DNA of 64,000 nucleotides from Ehretia macrophylla. Taxonomy: Eukaryota; Streptophyta; Magnoliopsida; Boraginales; Ehretiaceae. Numbering within the stretch: the first letter of the stretch is position 1; the number at the start of each line of letters is the position of its first letter. The position numbers were made by a program, and so were the translations under genes. Below the pieces are notes generated by a model that made no database searches, was not told where the DNA came from, and worked only from the letters and a program-made list of their open reading frames with translations. Of this stretch, positions 36,725 to 47,939 are shown piece by piece. The stretch is taken from contig CM075780.1 of NCBI GenBank assembly GCA_037974665.1, positions 55,345,594 through 55,409,593 on the forward strand, given 5' to 3'.

Positions 36725-37047
36725 CTATTAGAGATAATTCCAATTGGGCAACTTAAAAACTATTTTATACAAACTTTGGTTGTATTAGAAAATTTTCCTT
36801 TTCTCTACTTTCCTATTTTTGAAAATCTAATTGTGTTAATTTCTCACATTGTGCATAATAAGATGACTATTGCTATATACTATTATACTTTTATCCCCTC
36901 TTACATTAATGCTTAGTTGGCATGAGGTTTGTTATTTTAACATGCCAATTAAGCATCCATATAGGTGGTGGTAAATTTGTGATAAAAATAGGGTGGTATC
37001 TAGTGTTACTTTAATAAGATATGCTCAGATTTATTTCAATTCAATCA
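36725..37047 (+). repeat. 3' LTR of copia M
   Basis: Starts TATTAGAGATAATTCC (one transition from a TG start) right after RNase H and ends AATTCAATCA before ATTTA. It aligns with 11276-11445. The following bases 37048-37110 are probably the right flank of the older copia relic, but similarity there is weak. Confidence 0.7.
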
Positions 37048-37114
37048 ATTTATTCTAAATCTACATCTTTTCTTTGTATAGATTCTTGGGATTAGTATTC
37101 CATATACCTCATTA

Positions 37115-38990
37115 ACACGTGACATTTAAGATATATTAGACACATATTGTGATTATTAGTATTAATAAAAGCATTCATCTTTATCCTCTCTAACGTTTCT
37201 ATTTGTTTTTGCTTGTATAGAGGTCATAGATTCAAGTAAAGAACTTAGGTGCACAGGGGGTGGGCATAGGATGTCTAAGTCATAGATATTTGTTTCTAGA
37301 TTCTGTTTATAACCGAATGATGGAGTTAGGCACTTCATCAGGATAAGATTATAGTGAGAAAGTCTTTTGCGAAAGGTAACTTGCCTTGGTCATTGGTAGG
37401 TTTCCAACCTAGCCTCACTAGTGTGTGTGTCACATATTGAACATACCACTTAGGTGTGATATCTCAATAGGTACTGTCAAAGATAAAATCAAATATACCT
37501 TATTCTACTAAGTAGCCAGTGTTCTTAATCTTGAGCATATGTGGATGTATTGGCGAAATCAGATTCATGTGCTTTCATATACTGTGGGTGAAAGCTTAGT
37601 TGTGGGTCAACAACTTTGTGTGTTAGGCATATGGGTTTGATTAGTTGGACCGTGTGTATGCAATATATAATCCATGTTGTAAAGAGAGAGAATAATCGTT
37701 CCCTTATGATTATCCGATAAATCATCCGAATCTAAGCTTAGTGGTATATCTTAGTTAGGGGTATATCAAATATCTGGCTTGAGGCTCACTCACTAGATAA
37801 AGTTTTTATATCCAGAGGATGGTTGCTTAAAGGATTTAGATGTCTCAAAGATAAGATGCAATCAAGAAAGAAATAGTATAGGTCAAAGTCTTACTTAATT
37901 GTGAGTGTTATATGGAGGGGCATCTCGGTCATTTTACTTAGTAAGTCGAAGACAAAGGTTGTACGTAGTATGACAAGCTTTTATGAACAACAATATTTAT
38001 TTAGGAGCGCAGCCATGACTTTTTAGTTGAATATGTTAAGGTTGAAAATCCAATATGTGCTATGAGATTAGCACGAGCATTTTGATCTTTTCAATAACCA
38101 AGGTATTTATGTCTTTTGGTCCCTCTTCTAGCCTACTTCCTAATTAGTGTTATTGTAGTATTTTGGTAATTATCCATGTGTCTAGGAGTTGCTAAATTAA
38201 GAGTCTTAATGCAACTAGAAGTCTTAGTCAGTAGACTTTTCATTTTAGTAACGGAATTTCTCGAATTGACTGTTGAGCTCATTACGGAATCTTATTGGAT
38301 TTAATTTAGCAATATTATGCAAAACTAAGGGAATGGTTTATGGAAAGGTATATAGTAGAGAGTCAGGCATGAGAAGCTTCTAGAAGATGAAGAGATTAAA
38401 GTGTAATGGACTATTTGTGTCCTAGATACATTAAAGTGTCTAGATACAATTCTAATATGCTCGTGGTACTTTTCCTATGGCTTTATGGATTTGGATTTTA
38501 GCCCAATCTATGCCTATATAAAAGAGACCCTCTTCAAAAGCTCTTATGCCCTCTCTCACATGCCTAAAGCAAAAAGAAGAGATCCTTCCTCTCTTTTCTC
38601 TTCCACGTGCAGGAACAAGGCCAAGCAACAAGAAGTTGAATTCCCACCAATCAACTAAGCATAGTTCTTGAAGGAAGAAGGTCATAGAGGAGAACACCAT
38701 TAGAGTTCATCTCCTATGCATGTAATAGCTCAGCAAACAAGAAGTTTTTGCTTCTTGTTAAGATCAAAGCTAACATGTCCAAGTAACAAATTCATCCAAG
38801 CTGAATTTTTTATTTTCGCATTATTACAGTGAATACACATTACATGTTAGGCAATTATTCTTGTATAAATTTGTGGTTTAATCCTAGATGAGTATGCTAT
38901 TATTTTTCTGCTACGTTAATTAAGTTTTAATTTAGTATATCCTAGGTAGCATGCACCTTCGAAGACACTTAGTCAAAGCGTTGTTTTTAT
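37115..38990 (+). repeat. LTR-like region with dispersed repeat copy 2 and a TATA box
   Basis: 37115-37555 is the second copy of the repeat at 19065-19560. The sequence then runs without ORFs to 38990 and includes ATTTCGGTCATTTT-like and TGTCTTTTGGTCCCTCTT words often seen in copia LTRs. A TATA box at 38515 is followed by a CT-rich leader. The borders are not defined by a duplication. The 82-codon minus ORF at 38700-38452 looks like chance. Confidence 0.4.
38515..38522 (+). promoter_or_regulatory. TATA box, probable LTR promoter
   Basis: TATATAAA within GCCTATATAAAAGAGACCC, a strong plant-type TATA box, plus strand. Confidence 0.5.
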
Positions 38991-39639
38991 GCAAGGAATT
39001 TATCTCTTCCTACCTGACCTACAACCACACATTTTGGCATGCATTTGATATAGCCTTTTGGAAAGCACTCTAGTAGTCCTTTACTTGTAAGAACTACATA
39101 CACCTATGGTTCGGTCAATAATGACAAAAAATAGATATTAGGTCAATGGTCGATTCTCTGTCCCAAAACTATAGCCCCACTAATGACTCTAGAGCAATTA
39201 TCTCATTTTTTATCATTATTTGTTACATCATGGTTACCCGATCATTTCTCCAATATTCATCATTCATCAAAGGACGAGGAACTAGATTTGAGTTCAATTG
39301 AACACTGGAAGATTTTGGCTTCTATACATTCTTAATATCTTTAACAGTTTTATCCTTGAAGAATACGATGACTATACTTTTAATAATTTTTCAATCCATT
39401 AGATCTCACAATTTGATAACCTAAGAAGATATGTTGCTTGGTTCTAATATCATGTTTAGATCTTCATCGTTGGAAATGTGTACAAAGGCTTTGCATCATA
39501 CACCTTTAATTTCATATAAAAGACATATTTTCTCATCCAGACTTTCTCTAGGATGTTATCATCCAAAAGAACTATGTAAAATGATTGATTAAGTAGATTG
39601 TAGTGCTTTTATTCTTATCCTAGAAAGATAAACCTTAGA
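38991..39639. other. Unassigned AT-rich stretch
   Basis: No ORF, terminal repeat or known motif is visible. It lies between the LTR-like region and the Tat pol relic. Confidence 0.5.
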
Positions 39640-41193
39640 TCATAAGTATCCTATAGATGATAGGAATCTACAAAAAACAATATCGGCACAAACATTTGTG
39701 AAAATTATAAGACAAATGAGTATGATCTGAGATGGTGTAAATGCCAGAAAGTTCCTAGGTTTCATGGTAACTAATCGAGGTATTGAGGTGAATCCAGAGA
39801 AGATCCAAGCTCCACCTAGGAACATCAAAGAGGTCCAGTCATTAGCTAAGAAAGTAGTTGTGTTAAGTCGCTTCATGTCCAGATTAGTAGAAAAATATGC
39901 TCATTTCCTCAAAATACTTAGGAAGGTGAAGGATTTTCAATGGATAGAGGAGTATCAAAGATCGGTTGAAAACCTAAAGGAATACCTCAAAAATCCTCCA
40001 CTGCAATGCCGACCTAACCCAGGTGATGTGTTGACTCTCTATTTGGCCAGCTCCATGACAACAATAGTAGCCACTTTAGTCAAAGAAGAAGGGAGGCAAT
40101 AAAGACCTGTGTGCTATATTAACAAAATCCTTAGGGGGGCAGAATTAAGATACTCAACCATTGAGAAAATTGCCTTTGCCCTAGTAACAACCTCACAAAA
40201 GTTGAAGTACTACTTTGATACTCACACAATCAAGGTGATGACTGACATGTCATTGAGACAGGTCTTGTATAAGTCAGAGGCATCAAGGGGCCTCCTGAAG
40301 TGGGTTGTAGTACCTCAATCAATTTCATATACACTATCAACCTTGCGTATCCATCAAGGCGTAGGTCCTTGTTGATTTCATTGTGGAATGTACTGGTGAG
40401 CCAAACCTAAAAATAGAGGACCCCTGGATAATTCAGGTATATGGAGCCTCAAGAAAGCTAAGAAGTGGAGCTGGTCTAGTTATCACGAATCTTGCTTGAG
40501 ATAAGCTATAGTTCGCTCTCAAATTCCAGTTTCCAGCCTCAAATAACGGGCAAGAATATGAAGCCTTAAGAGCAAGCCTCAAAGTAACAACAACTCAACG
40601 AGATCGAGTAATAAACATAACCACAGATTTTCAGTTGATGACAAACCAAGTCTCGGGAAAGTTTGAAGCAAATGACCCTTCCATGCAGGAAAACCTTCGA
40701 AAGGTGAAAGAGCTAACATCAAGACTTGAGAGGTTCCACATTCAACAAGTCACTTGAACAGAAAATGAAAAGGCAGATGCCCTCTTGCACCTTGCTTTAG
40801 GCACTTTTCGACTTACCACTGTCAAAATTGACAAAATAGAGAGATCGGCGGTGATTGCAGATAAGGTTGAGGTAGAGGTAGCTAGCATAAGTGCACAAGA
40901 TATGTAGACAAAACCCATTAAGGAAAACCTTGAATCAGGGAACCTACCTCAAGACAAGTCGAAAGCGGCAAGAATTAGGAAGCACGAGTCCAGATTTATC
41001 GTCCTAGGAGGACAACTACACAAGAAATCTAACTCATAGATCTATTAAAATGTGTAACCAACCGAAATGGAAGTATATACTCAGAGAAGTCCATGAAGGG
41101 GTGTGCGAAAATCACCTCAAATCCAAAGCATTAACTCGAAAAGTCCTAAGATTAGGGTACTTCTGCCCAACCATCCAACAGGATAGATGGGAC
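39640..41193 (+). pseudogene. Tat-type gypsy pol L, part 1 (RT end, RNase H, second RNase H)
   Basis: Reads FLGFMVTNRGIEVNPEKIQA (about 39755), SRFMSRLVEKYAHFLKILRK, DFQWIEEYQ, then CYINKILRGAELRYSTIEK and LKYYFDTHTIKVMTD (RNase H). A stop at 40100-40102 splits these two frames. From about 40430 a second RNase H reads GAGLVIT, SASNN-like, NITTDFQLMTNQVSGKFEAN and ENEKADALLHLA, the dual-RNase H layout of the Tat lineage. Stops and shifts are frequent after 40375. The gene is interrupted at 41194 by element F; GGGAC at 41189-41193 is one copy of the duplication. Confidence 0.85.
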
Positions 41194-42786
41194 TGATCGT
41201 TACTCGGTTGGTAAATAAAAATGTGCAAAAATAACCAAGTTTTAATTAACCCACAAGTGCATGGATCATGTAGTGTAGTGTGCTATGAGTGCGGAGTCGA
41301 ATTCCTCAGGAAAGCTTTGGGAGCTCGTTCAGTAATAAGTATTCAAAAAGTGTTTAAAGTGAAAACGTGACAGTTTGAATGGTGGATTAATTGTGCAAGA
41401 AATGTAAATTTAAAAACTAAGGTTTTGGTTTAGCTAAGTACGGAAGAATATCTAACAATCAGATATGTAAATAAGGCAATTAATGTAGGCTCGGCATCCA
41501 GATTCTCTACCTCAATATGTAAGTTAAGCTACAAGCACTAACTTAAGTTAATTTCCTTAGTCTGATTAAAGTCCTAGTTACTACACGATATTATAGGTGT
41601 CGTTCTATCCGCGAGTCTGTTATATAGTCGAGGTATAGTTCTGTACTTGTAACTGGTGTAACTAGTCTGTTTTAACTAAAGGATTTAACAATACTAATGT
41701 AAAAATTATAGTACAACTAATAATTCCTTGGGATCTATGGTACAACCTATAGATCCACTATTAAAATATGGATATATGACACAAATGTAAAGTAATCATA
41801 ACATTAACTACAAGTATATTGTATGAACAATATTGCTAAATTAATACAAGCCATATATTGCATTAAAACTAAATTATCTGAATCCGAGACCATACATTAA
41901 AAGACCATTATTTACAATATCCTACCCTAGATAAGAATTTTATTCAGACATAATAAATACGAGTTTATACAAATAAAAGAGAGTCAAGAAAGGCTCCCCC
42001 GTATTGACGAACGCGGATTTTTGAACTCCAGGTCTGAATAAAAATTCTATAACTATTCGGGCAGAACTTCCCCCGGAATAAGAGCTATTTTTGAGAAAAG
42101 GCTCAAAAATGAACGTTGGGATGTCCGTTGTGCAGTAGCTATTCAGGTAGAATAACCCCGAATAAGAGCTACTAGGCAGGACTTCTACCGTATATAGCTG
42201 TTTAGGCAAAATCCAAAATAAGAACTATAAAAATAACTTGACAAAAAATTGAAAAAATTGGAAAAATATTCCAAAGCTTTCAAAAATTTGTGTGAAAAAA
42301 TGAAAAGGGGAAGGGGGTAGTTATAGGAAAACTTGGCTACTATTCACGCGATTACTATTCAAGAAGTTACTATTCACATATTAGTATTCACGTAGCTACT
42401 ATTCATGTGTTTACTATTCACACATTCACTATTCACGCATTCTACACACGGTTTTACTGTTCATGCATTAATCGTTACTATTCATGCATTGACCGAAAAA
42501 TTGACCAATGCTATTATAAGGTTATTCAGCGTCCTGAGTCCGTTTTCGCACTTCGTTTGGCCAAATTCATCCTCTACGGGCTTCAATTCTTGGTCAACGC
42601 TTGAGTTTGTCTCTTTTGCATTCTTTTTAACTTGCAATTCTGATCATTTCGGGTCTGAGTTTGTTCACTTTTTAGGTTCCTCCTGCTTTGTATCAAAAGT
42701 ACATTAGTGTTTGCATTTATTCTAAAGTTAAGATGCAAATACAGTGTAAATAAAGTGGTTTGAGTGCAGAAAATACTGTCACATCA
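41194..42786 (-). repeat. 3' LTR of element F
   Basis: On the minus strand it begins TGATGTGACAGTATTTTC and ends AACGATCA. It contains an array of TACTATTCACG-type words at about 42340-42490 and repeats of CCGAATAAGAGCTA at about 42070-42220. Confidence 0.9.
42340..42490. repeat. TACTATTCAC tandem words in LTR of F
   Basis: About ten degenerate copies of TACTATTCAYGN spaced 12-25 bp. The same array is in the other LTR at about 47015-47130. Similar words are common in plant gypsy LTRs. Confidence 0.75.
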
Positions 42787-42800
42787 ACATCCCCAAACCT
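42787..42800 (-). other. Polypurine tract of element F
   Basis: The minus strand reads AGGTTTGGGGATGT immediately before the LTR start, where plus-strand DNA synthesis would be primed. Confidence 0.75.
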
Positions 42801-42804
42801 AAAT

Positions 42805-42824
42805 CTTGCTTGTCCTCAAGCAAG
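42805..42824. repeat. Perfect hairpin before the polypurine tract of F
   Basis: CTTGCTTGTCCTCAAGCAAG: eight-base arms, four-base loop. Element K has the related TTTGCTTGAGGACAAACAAA at 63165-63184, also before its polypurine tract. A further CTTGCCCTCAAGCAA word lies at about 43908. Confidence 0.75.
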
Positions 42825-44627
42825 ACTGTCTTTTAAATCAGATTCAAAGTGAAATTTTCAGAAATTTTTACAAGTCAAAACAGGTGAATGCTATCTATCC
42901 TATCCTTTTTGTCAAAATGTTTCCGACATGAAACATGGGAAATGCAGTTCACTAACCATAACCGATTCAATAGTTAATGATAAACATGATAAGAAAACCT
43001 TTAAATAGTTTTCACAAATAGATACTCTTTTTGAAAATGGACTATTGATTGTTTCGGAGTACGTATTTAGAAATAAACTAAGCAAATTAAGTTCAATCTA
43101 ATCCTAACTTTCAAGACTTGCCAACATATTGGACTTTGACATTCTTACCTTTATTTGCAATCAAGCTCTTGATCATGCCTTAACCTTTTTTACATTTGCC
43201 AGAAATATAAAAGTACAACTTACAATACCTCTATATAGTGTTCTGTTTTCTTTGCTTTCTAGATATCCCCTGTAGTGGGCTTTAAGGCCAATAATCCCCA
43301 ACCATTGTGAACGAAGTTGTCAGGTTTTAAAGGGACCTCTACGTGCCTTAATCACCAGAGATATCAAGGCTCGAAACCTTACACTATACATATCCCAAAT
43401 TGCAATGTCTAGGGCAGTTGTCCTTTAGAGATTTACAACATATTTATACCACAATTATTCACCAGTAAAGGTATGTACAATTATTTTTTTCGTTTTTCTA
43501 TTTTTTTCATTTTTTTTCTTTGCCTTTTTTTTTAGAGTGTACATACAGACAGAGTAACATAACATACTGTACAGACATGGTATAAGGGTTTAGGTTTCAA
43601 TCACAAGGAGTTCTCATAACAAACGGTAATCCTATCTCAATCCTTTCATAATCACATAACTATCAATTGAAGAAAAGAAGAACAGCTAGGTTTACTCATG
43701 AATACAATAACCCAAAGTTTTTCTTATAGAGTTTCCTTAGAATTTTTCACAATATATAGCTAACAATACGGGTTCTCAAATCATTTAAATCATCTTCTTT
43801 TAAACAAGGTAGAAAAATACTTTTTCTCATGAACAAAATGGTGTATTTCTTGCATATTCTGAAAAATGTTATCATGAAATATATGCACCCCCACACTGAA
43901 ATTTTACTTGCCCTCAAGCAAATAGCACTGTAAGACAGTGAGAGTGTAATATGGAAGAAATAACATAATGACAAATGCTACATCCCCAAACCTATGATTT
44001 ACTTACTCTACAACGTAGGTTGATCAGGTATAAAAGGAAAATGTAGTAAAGAAATATATCACCTGATGTGAAGTATCTCTATGTTGATGTCAAAGCCTTT
44101 CTACTAACTTTTGCCAAAAGATATATCATTCTGCAATTAAAGAATAGTAGACAAACCATTTTACAAATTATCATCAACACAACAAAAAATAGTTACCTAT
44201 ACTAAAAATAGTGAAACAAATATATAGGGGAGAAACCAAAAAAAAATATGGTCACAGAAAATAACTAATATATTAAGCAAATAATTTAACCCATTCCATT
44301 TATACTCTTTTCTGAGGTTCAAGAGTTAATCAAACAAACATTAAAGCATTGAAAAGAACACTAGGGAAATCATAAAATCACACGAACAAAAGAAAATAAA
44401 CACGCATAAGCATTTAAAAATCTAAGTTGCCTCCTAGTAGCGCTGAGTTTTACGCCGCTAGGCAGGCACCATTGTTAGAGCAAACAATGTTTAAAATTCT
44501 TTCGCACATATTGCCTTATAATCATTTCAGCTCAGATTTTGAATGGAAAAGGATCATGCAACAGATGATGGTTCAATGTTCCTACAGAACATGTCTTTTC
44601 CAAATCACCTTGAAAAGGTAACGATTC
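42825..44627. other. Non-coding 3' interior of element F
   Basis: AT-rich, without a convincing ORF on either strand. A thymine-rich run (TTTTTTTC words) lies at 43480-43530 and a second CCCCAAACCTATGATTT word near 43984. Confidence 0.6.
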
Positions 44628-45692
44628 TCATTCCAATGTGTTATATATGGGAATGTTCTCGACTATGTCAACATGGGCCATATTATTGTGTAAATTAGTG
44701 TTACCCAATTGGTCAACCCATAAGTTGAAAGATGTATACAACATATTGTTCATAAATGGGTCAAATCCAAATTGTGCCTCCTTGGGTAATGTTGTGAGTT
44801 GCACAATGGAGGAAGACGCATCAAATGAAGAACTGATATGACTTTCAATAGGAGAGATAATGGGTGTTGAAACTTCTTTATCAGAGTTAAAACCAGTTGA
44901 AAATGATATAGAAGCATTGGACTTATTCTCTTGGTCAATTTGATACAAAAGTCGGTCAATCTCGTTAACTTCTTCTTCAGGAGATAAGAAGGATGGAAGA
45001 ATTAAGGTAGACTTAGTAGACTTGTCCTGACAGAGTATAGGCTCTAAGGAAGTGTGTACACTCATCTTCCTTAATGAGTATTCAAAGTCGGGTTGAGTCA
45101 TAATAATACTAAGGTCAACCTGTCTTTTGAAGTGAGGTATTGTATCATCTTTTTCCTCAAATTCATTTTCTCTATCAAATTTCTCCCGATTAATCTCGCT
45201 CATTTCACCAGTCTGTTCATATGTCGTTTCATCAAAGGGGTTCATAACAGACCGAATATATTGATCAAAGGATTGAATCATGCGAGCATTAGATTCGACA
45301 AGTAGAAAAAGTTGGTCATACTTGTCATTGGAGTTTGGTTCAGGAGAAGAAAATTCGATTGAGTTAGGATAGTAAAAGTTTTGTTTAAAAGAATTACTTT
45401 GAAAGCTTTCGCAAAACTCAAAAGAATTGGGGTTTTGAGATGCACTATTTTCAAAATTTTGAGGCAAAAAAGATGCATAATTTTTATCCCAAAATGAATT
45501 TTGATAATTCTGCCACTCTGGATTATATGCATTAGAGTACAAATTTTGGTTTGAAAAATAACCCTGTGTAGTAGAATCATGACTATGAAAGAATTTGGGA
45601 TTTTGGTAACAATTTTCAAAAGTATGCCTAAATTGAGAACAAATTTCACATGTATTTGGGATAGGGGTTGGCTTTATTTCATTAAAAACACA
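44628..45692 (-). CDS. Gag-tail protein of element F with one CCHC zinc knuckle
   Basis: The minus strand is open for 354 codons after a stop at 45693-45695. There is no ATG before the middle of the frame, so the true start may lie in a lost upstream gag. Residues 15-28 read CEICSQFRHTFENC, an exact CX2CX4HX4C knuckle (45609-45650), the nucleic-acid-binding motif of gag. It is followed by an Asn/Gln/Phe/Ser-rich stretch (about residues 45-120), a mixed-charge acidic part and a serine-rich C-terminus. I recognise no enzyme domain. Only about 190 bp separate the frame from the 5' LTR, too little for a capsid domain. An uninterrupted frame amid decayed neighbours suggests recent constraint or youth. 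Confidence 0.65.
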   Translation of the reverse strand, partial: CVFNEIKPTPIPNTCEICSQFRHTFENCYQNPKFFHSHDSTTQGYFSNQNLYSNAYNPEWQNYQNSFWDKNYASFLPQNFENSASQNPNSFEFCESFQSNSFKQNFYYPNSIEFSSPEPNSNDKYDQLFLLVESNARMIQSFDQYIRSVMNPFDETTYEQTGEMSEINREKFDRENEFEEKDDTIPHFKRQVDLSIIMTQPDFEYSLRKMSVHTSLEPILCQDKSTKSTLILPSFLSPEEEVNEIDRLLYQIDQENKSNASISFSTGFNSDKEVSTPIISPIESHISSSFDASSSIVQLTTLPKEAQFGFDPFMNNMLYTSFNLWVDQLGNTNLHNNMAHVDIVENIPIYNTLE

Positions 45693-45855
45693 TTAATTGG
45701 ATGACTCATCAGATAAATTCAGAAAACCACAAAAATGAGTCATTTTTCCAATCATCTAAATTTTCCCAACATTTTTTTTTGTTAAAGAAAGCAGATAAAA
45801 TAAACACTTAAACAAATTCACATATACTTTTATAAAAACTAAATTATACTGTGCA

Positions 45856-45873
45856 TCCCTGACAACCATGCCA
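45856..45873 (-). other. Primer-binding site of element F (tRNA-Asp-like)
   Basis: The minus strand reads TGGCATGGTTGTCAGGGA six bases inside the 5' LTR. It matches 13 of 18 bases of TGGCGCCGTTGCCGGGGA, the site found in many Athila-type elements. The mismatches are mainly C-to-T or G-to-A. Confidence 0.65.
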
Positions 45874-45879
45874 AAAACT

Positions 45880-47431
45880 TGATCGTTACTCAGTTGGTAA
45901 ATAAAAATGTGAAAAAATAACCAAGTTTTAATTAACCCATAAGCGCACGAATCATGTAGTGTAGTGTGCTATGAGTGCGGAGTCGAATTCCTCAGGGAAG
46001 CTTTGGGAGCTCGTTCAGTAATAAGTATTCAAAAAGTGTTTAAAGTGAAAACGTGACAGTTTGAATGGTGGATTAATTGTGCAAGAAATGTATATTTAAA
46101 AACTAAGGTTTTGGTTTAGCTAAGTACAGAAGAATATAGTTATGTAAATAAGACAATTAATGTAGGCTCAGCATCCGGATTCTCTAACTAAATGTGTAAG
46201 TTAAGCTACAAGCACTAACTTAAGTTAATTTCCTTGGTCTGATTAAAGTCCTAGTTACTACACAATGTTATAGGTGCCGTTCTATCCGCGAGTCCGTTAT
46301 ATAGTCGAGGTATAGTTCTGTACTTGTAACTGGTGTAACTAGTCTGTTTTAACTAAAGGATTTAACAATACTAATGTAAAAATTATAGTACAACTAATAA
46401 TTCCTTGGGATCTATGGTAAAACCTATAGATCCACTATTAAAACATGGATATATGGCACAAATGTAAAGTAATCATAACATTAACTACAAGTATATTGTA
46501 TGAACAATATTGTTAAATTAATATAAGCCATATATTGCGTTAAAGCTAAATTATCTGAATCCAAGACCATATATTAAAAGACCATTATTTACAATATCCT
46601 ACCCTAGATAAGAATTCTACTCAGACATAATAAATACAAGTTTATACAAATAAAAGAGAGTCAAGAAGGACTTCCCCATATTGACGAATGTGTATTTCTG
46701 AACTTCAGGTATGAACATAAATTTTATAGCTATTCGGACAGAACTTCCCCCCGAATAGAGCTATTTTTGAGCAAAGGCTAAAGAATGAATGTTGGGATGT
46801 CCGCTGTGCAGTAGCTATTCAGGCAGAATGCCCCCGAATAAGAGCCACTAGGCAGGACTTCCTCCATATATAGTTATTTAGGCAAAATCCTAAATAAGAA
46901 CTATAAAAATTACTTGACAAAAAATTGAAGATATTGGAAAAATATTCCAAAGCTCTCAAAAATTTGTGTGAAAAAATGAAGAAGGGAGGGGGGTATTTAT
47001 AGAAAAACTTGGCTACTATTCACGCGATTATTATTCACATAATTACTATTCTTATTTACTATTCATGCATTCACTATTCACGCATTCTATACACGATTTT
47101 ACTGTTCACGCGTTGACTGTTACTATTCACGCATTGACTGAAAAGTTGACCAATGCTATTCCAAGGTTATTCGGTGTCTTGAGTTTGTTTCCGCACTCCG
47201 TTTGGCCAAATTCATCTTCTACGGGGTTCAATTCTTGGTCAAAACTCGAGTTTGTCTCTTTTACGTTCTTTTTAACTTGTAATTTGGATCGTTTCGAGTT
47301 CGAGTTTGTTCACTTTTCGGGTTCCTCCTGCATTGCATCAAAAGTACATTAGTGTTTGCATTTATTCCAAAGTTAAGATGTAAATGCAGTGTAAATAAAG
47401 TGATTTGAGTGCAAAAAATACTATCACGTCA
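45880..47431 (-). repeat. 5' LTR of element F
   Basis: Pairs with 41194-42786 over its full length. On the plus strand it starts TGATCGTTACTCAGTTGG and ends ATCACGTCA before GGGAC. Confidence 0.9.
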
Positions 47432-47939
47432 GGGACTTAGTAAAAAAATGAGATACGTGTCAGAGGTATGCTAAAATACAAAGGCAGACAATCATCGAGC
47501 TCCAGCCATGACTAGCCCTTGGCCCTTCAGACAATAGGGGCTAGGTATTCTAGGTCTATTACATCCTAGCTCGACACAAAGGATATTTATCTTTGTGATA
47601 ATGGACTATTTCACAAAATGGATAAAAGAAGAAACAGTTGCAAAAATAACTGAGAAAGCTGCTTGGAACTTCATATGGAAATAAGTGATATGTTAGCACA
47701 GACCACTAAAAATCATTTGACTCAGCTTACTTCTGTGATAAATGCAAATAGTTGAGAATACACTTGAAATTTGCTTCAGTAGCTTACCCTCAGACAAATG
47801 GTCATGCTGAAGTTATTAACTGAGCTATTTTGTAAGGGATGAAGACGAAGCTAGGCCAAGCCAAAAGACAATGGACCGAGCTGCTTCCAAAGATCTTTTG
47901 GGCACACAGAACAATCCATAGCTAAGCAACAAGAGAAAC
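47432..47939 (+). pseudogene. Tat-type gypsy pol L, part 2 (integrase)
   Basis: The reading resumes after F with integrase fragments: VIMDYFTKWIKEETVAKITEKA (shortened here to MDYFTKWIKEE, about 47603) corresponds to the AIDYFTKWIEAEP core; WNFIWK follows, then a SSLPSDKW/ASVAYPQTNGHAEV-type region near 47790 and a TTPHSATRET-like end at 47935. Stops interrupt it. The reading is cut at 47940 by the LTR of element K and does not return in the window. Confidence 0.8.

Larger units (their letters stand above)
11276..37047 (+). mobile_element. Ty1/copia element M, expanded to 25.8 kb by later insertions
   Basis: Boundaries are the LTR start TGTTAAAGATAATTCC at 11276 and an LTR end at 37047. Both sides carry the five bases ATTTA (11271-11275 and 37048-37052), as expected of a target duplication. 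Inside, in plus orientation and correct order, are gag (19.57 and 23.4 kb), integrase (24.6-25.6 kb), RT (25.65-34.6 kb in pieces) and RNase H (36.2-36.7 kb). Five or more other elements separate these pieces. The 5' LTR is shorter than the 3' LTR, so the pairing is well supported but not proven. Confidence 0.7.
41194..47431 (-). mobile_element. Element F: complete non-autonomous LTR retrotransposon
   Basis: Two long direct repeats (41194-42786 and 45880-47431) bound a 3.1-kb interior. GGGAC flanks the whole element (41189-41193 and 47432-47436), and gypsy pol reading resumes beyond. Primer site and polypurine tract both indicate the minus strand. The only sizeable ORF is a gag tail with one zinc knuckle. 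Protease, RT and integrase are absent, so mobilisation needed a helper. In the first ~150 aligned bases the LTRs differ at about seven positions, so it is younger than most layers here. Confidence 0.92.

Noticed and set aside
38452-38700. 82-codon minus ORF
   Set aside because: Overlaps the TATA box and leader of an LTR-like region; no recognisable domain.
45278-45649. 123-codon minus ORF overlapping the gag tail of F
   Set aside because: Shadow of the zinc-knuckle frame in another register, with no family resemblance.
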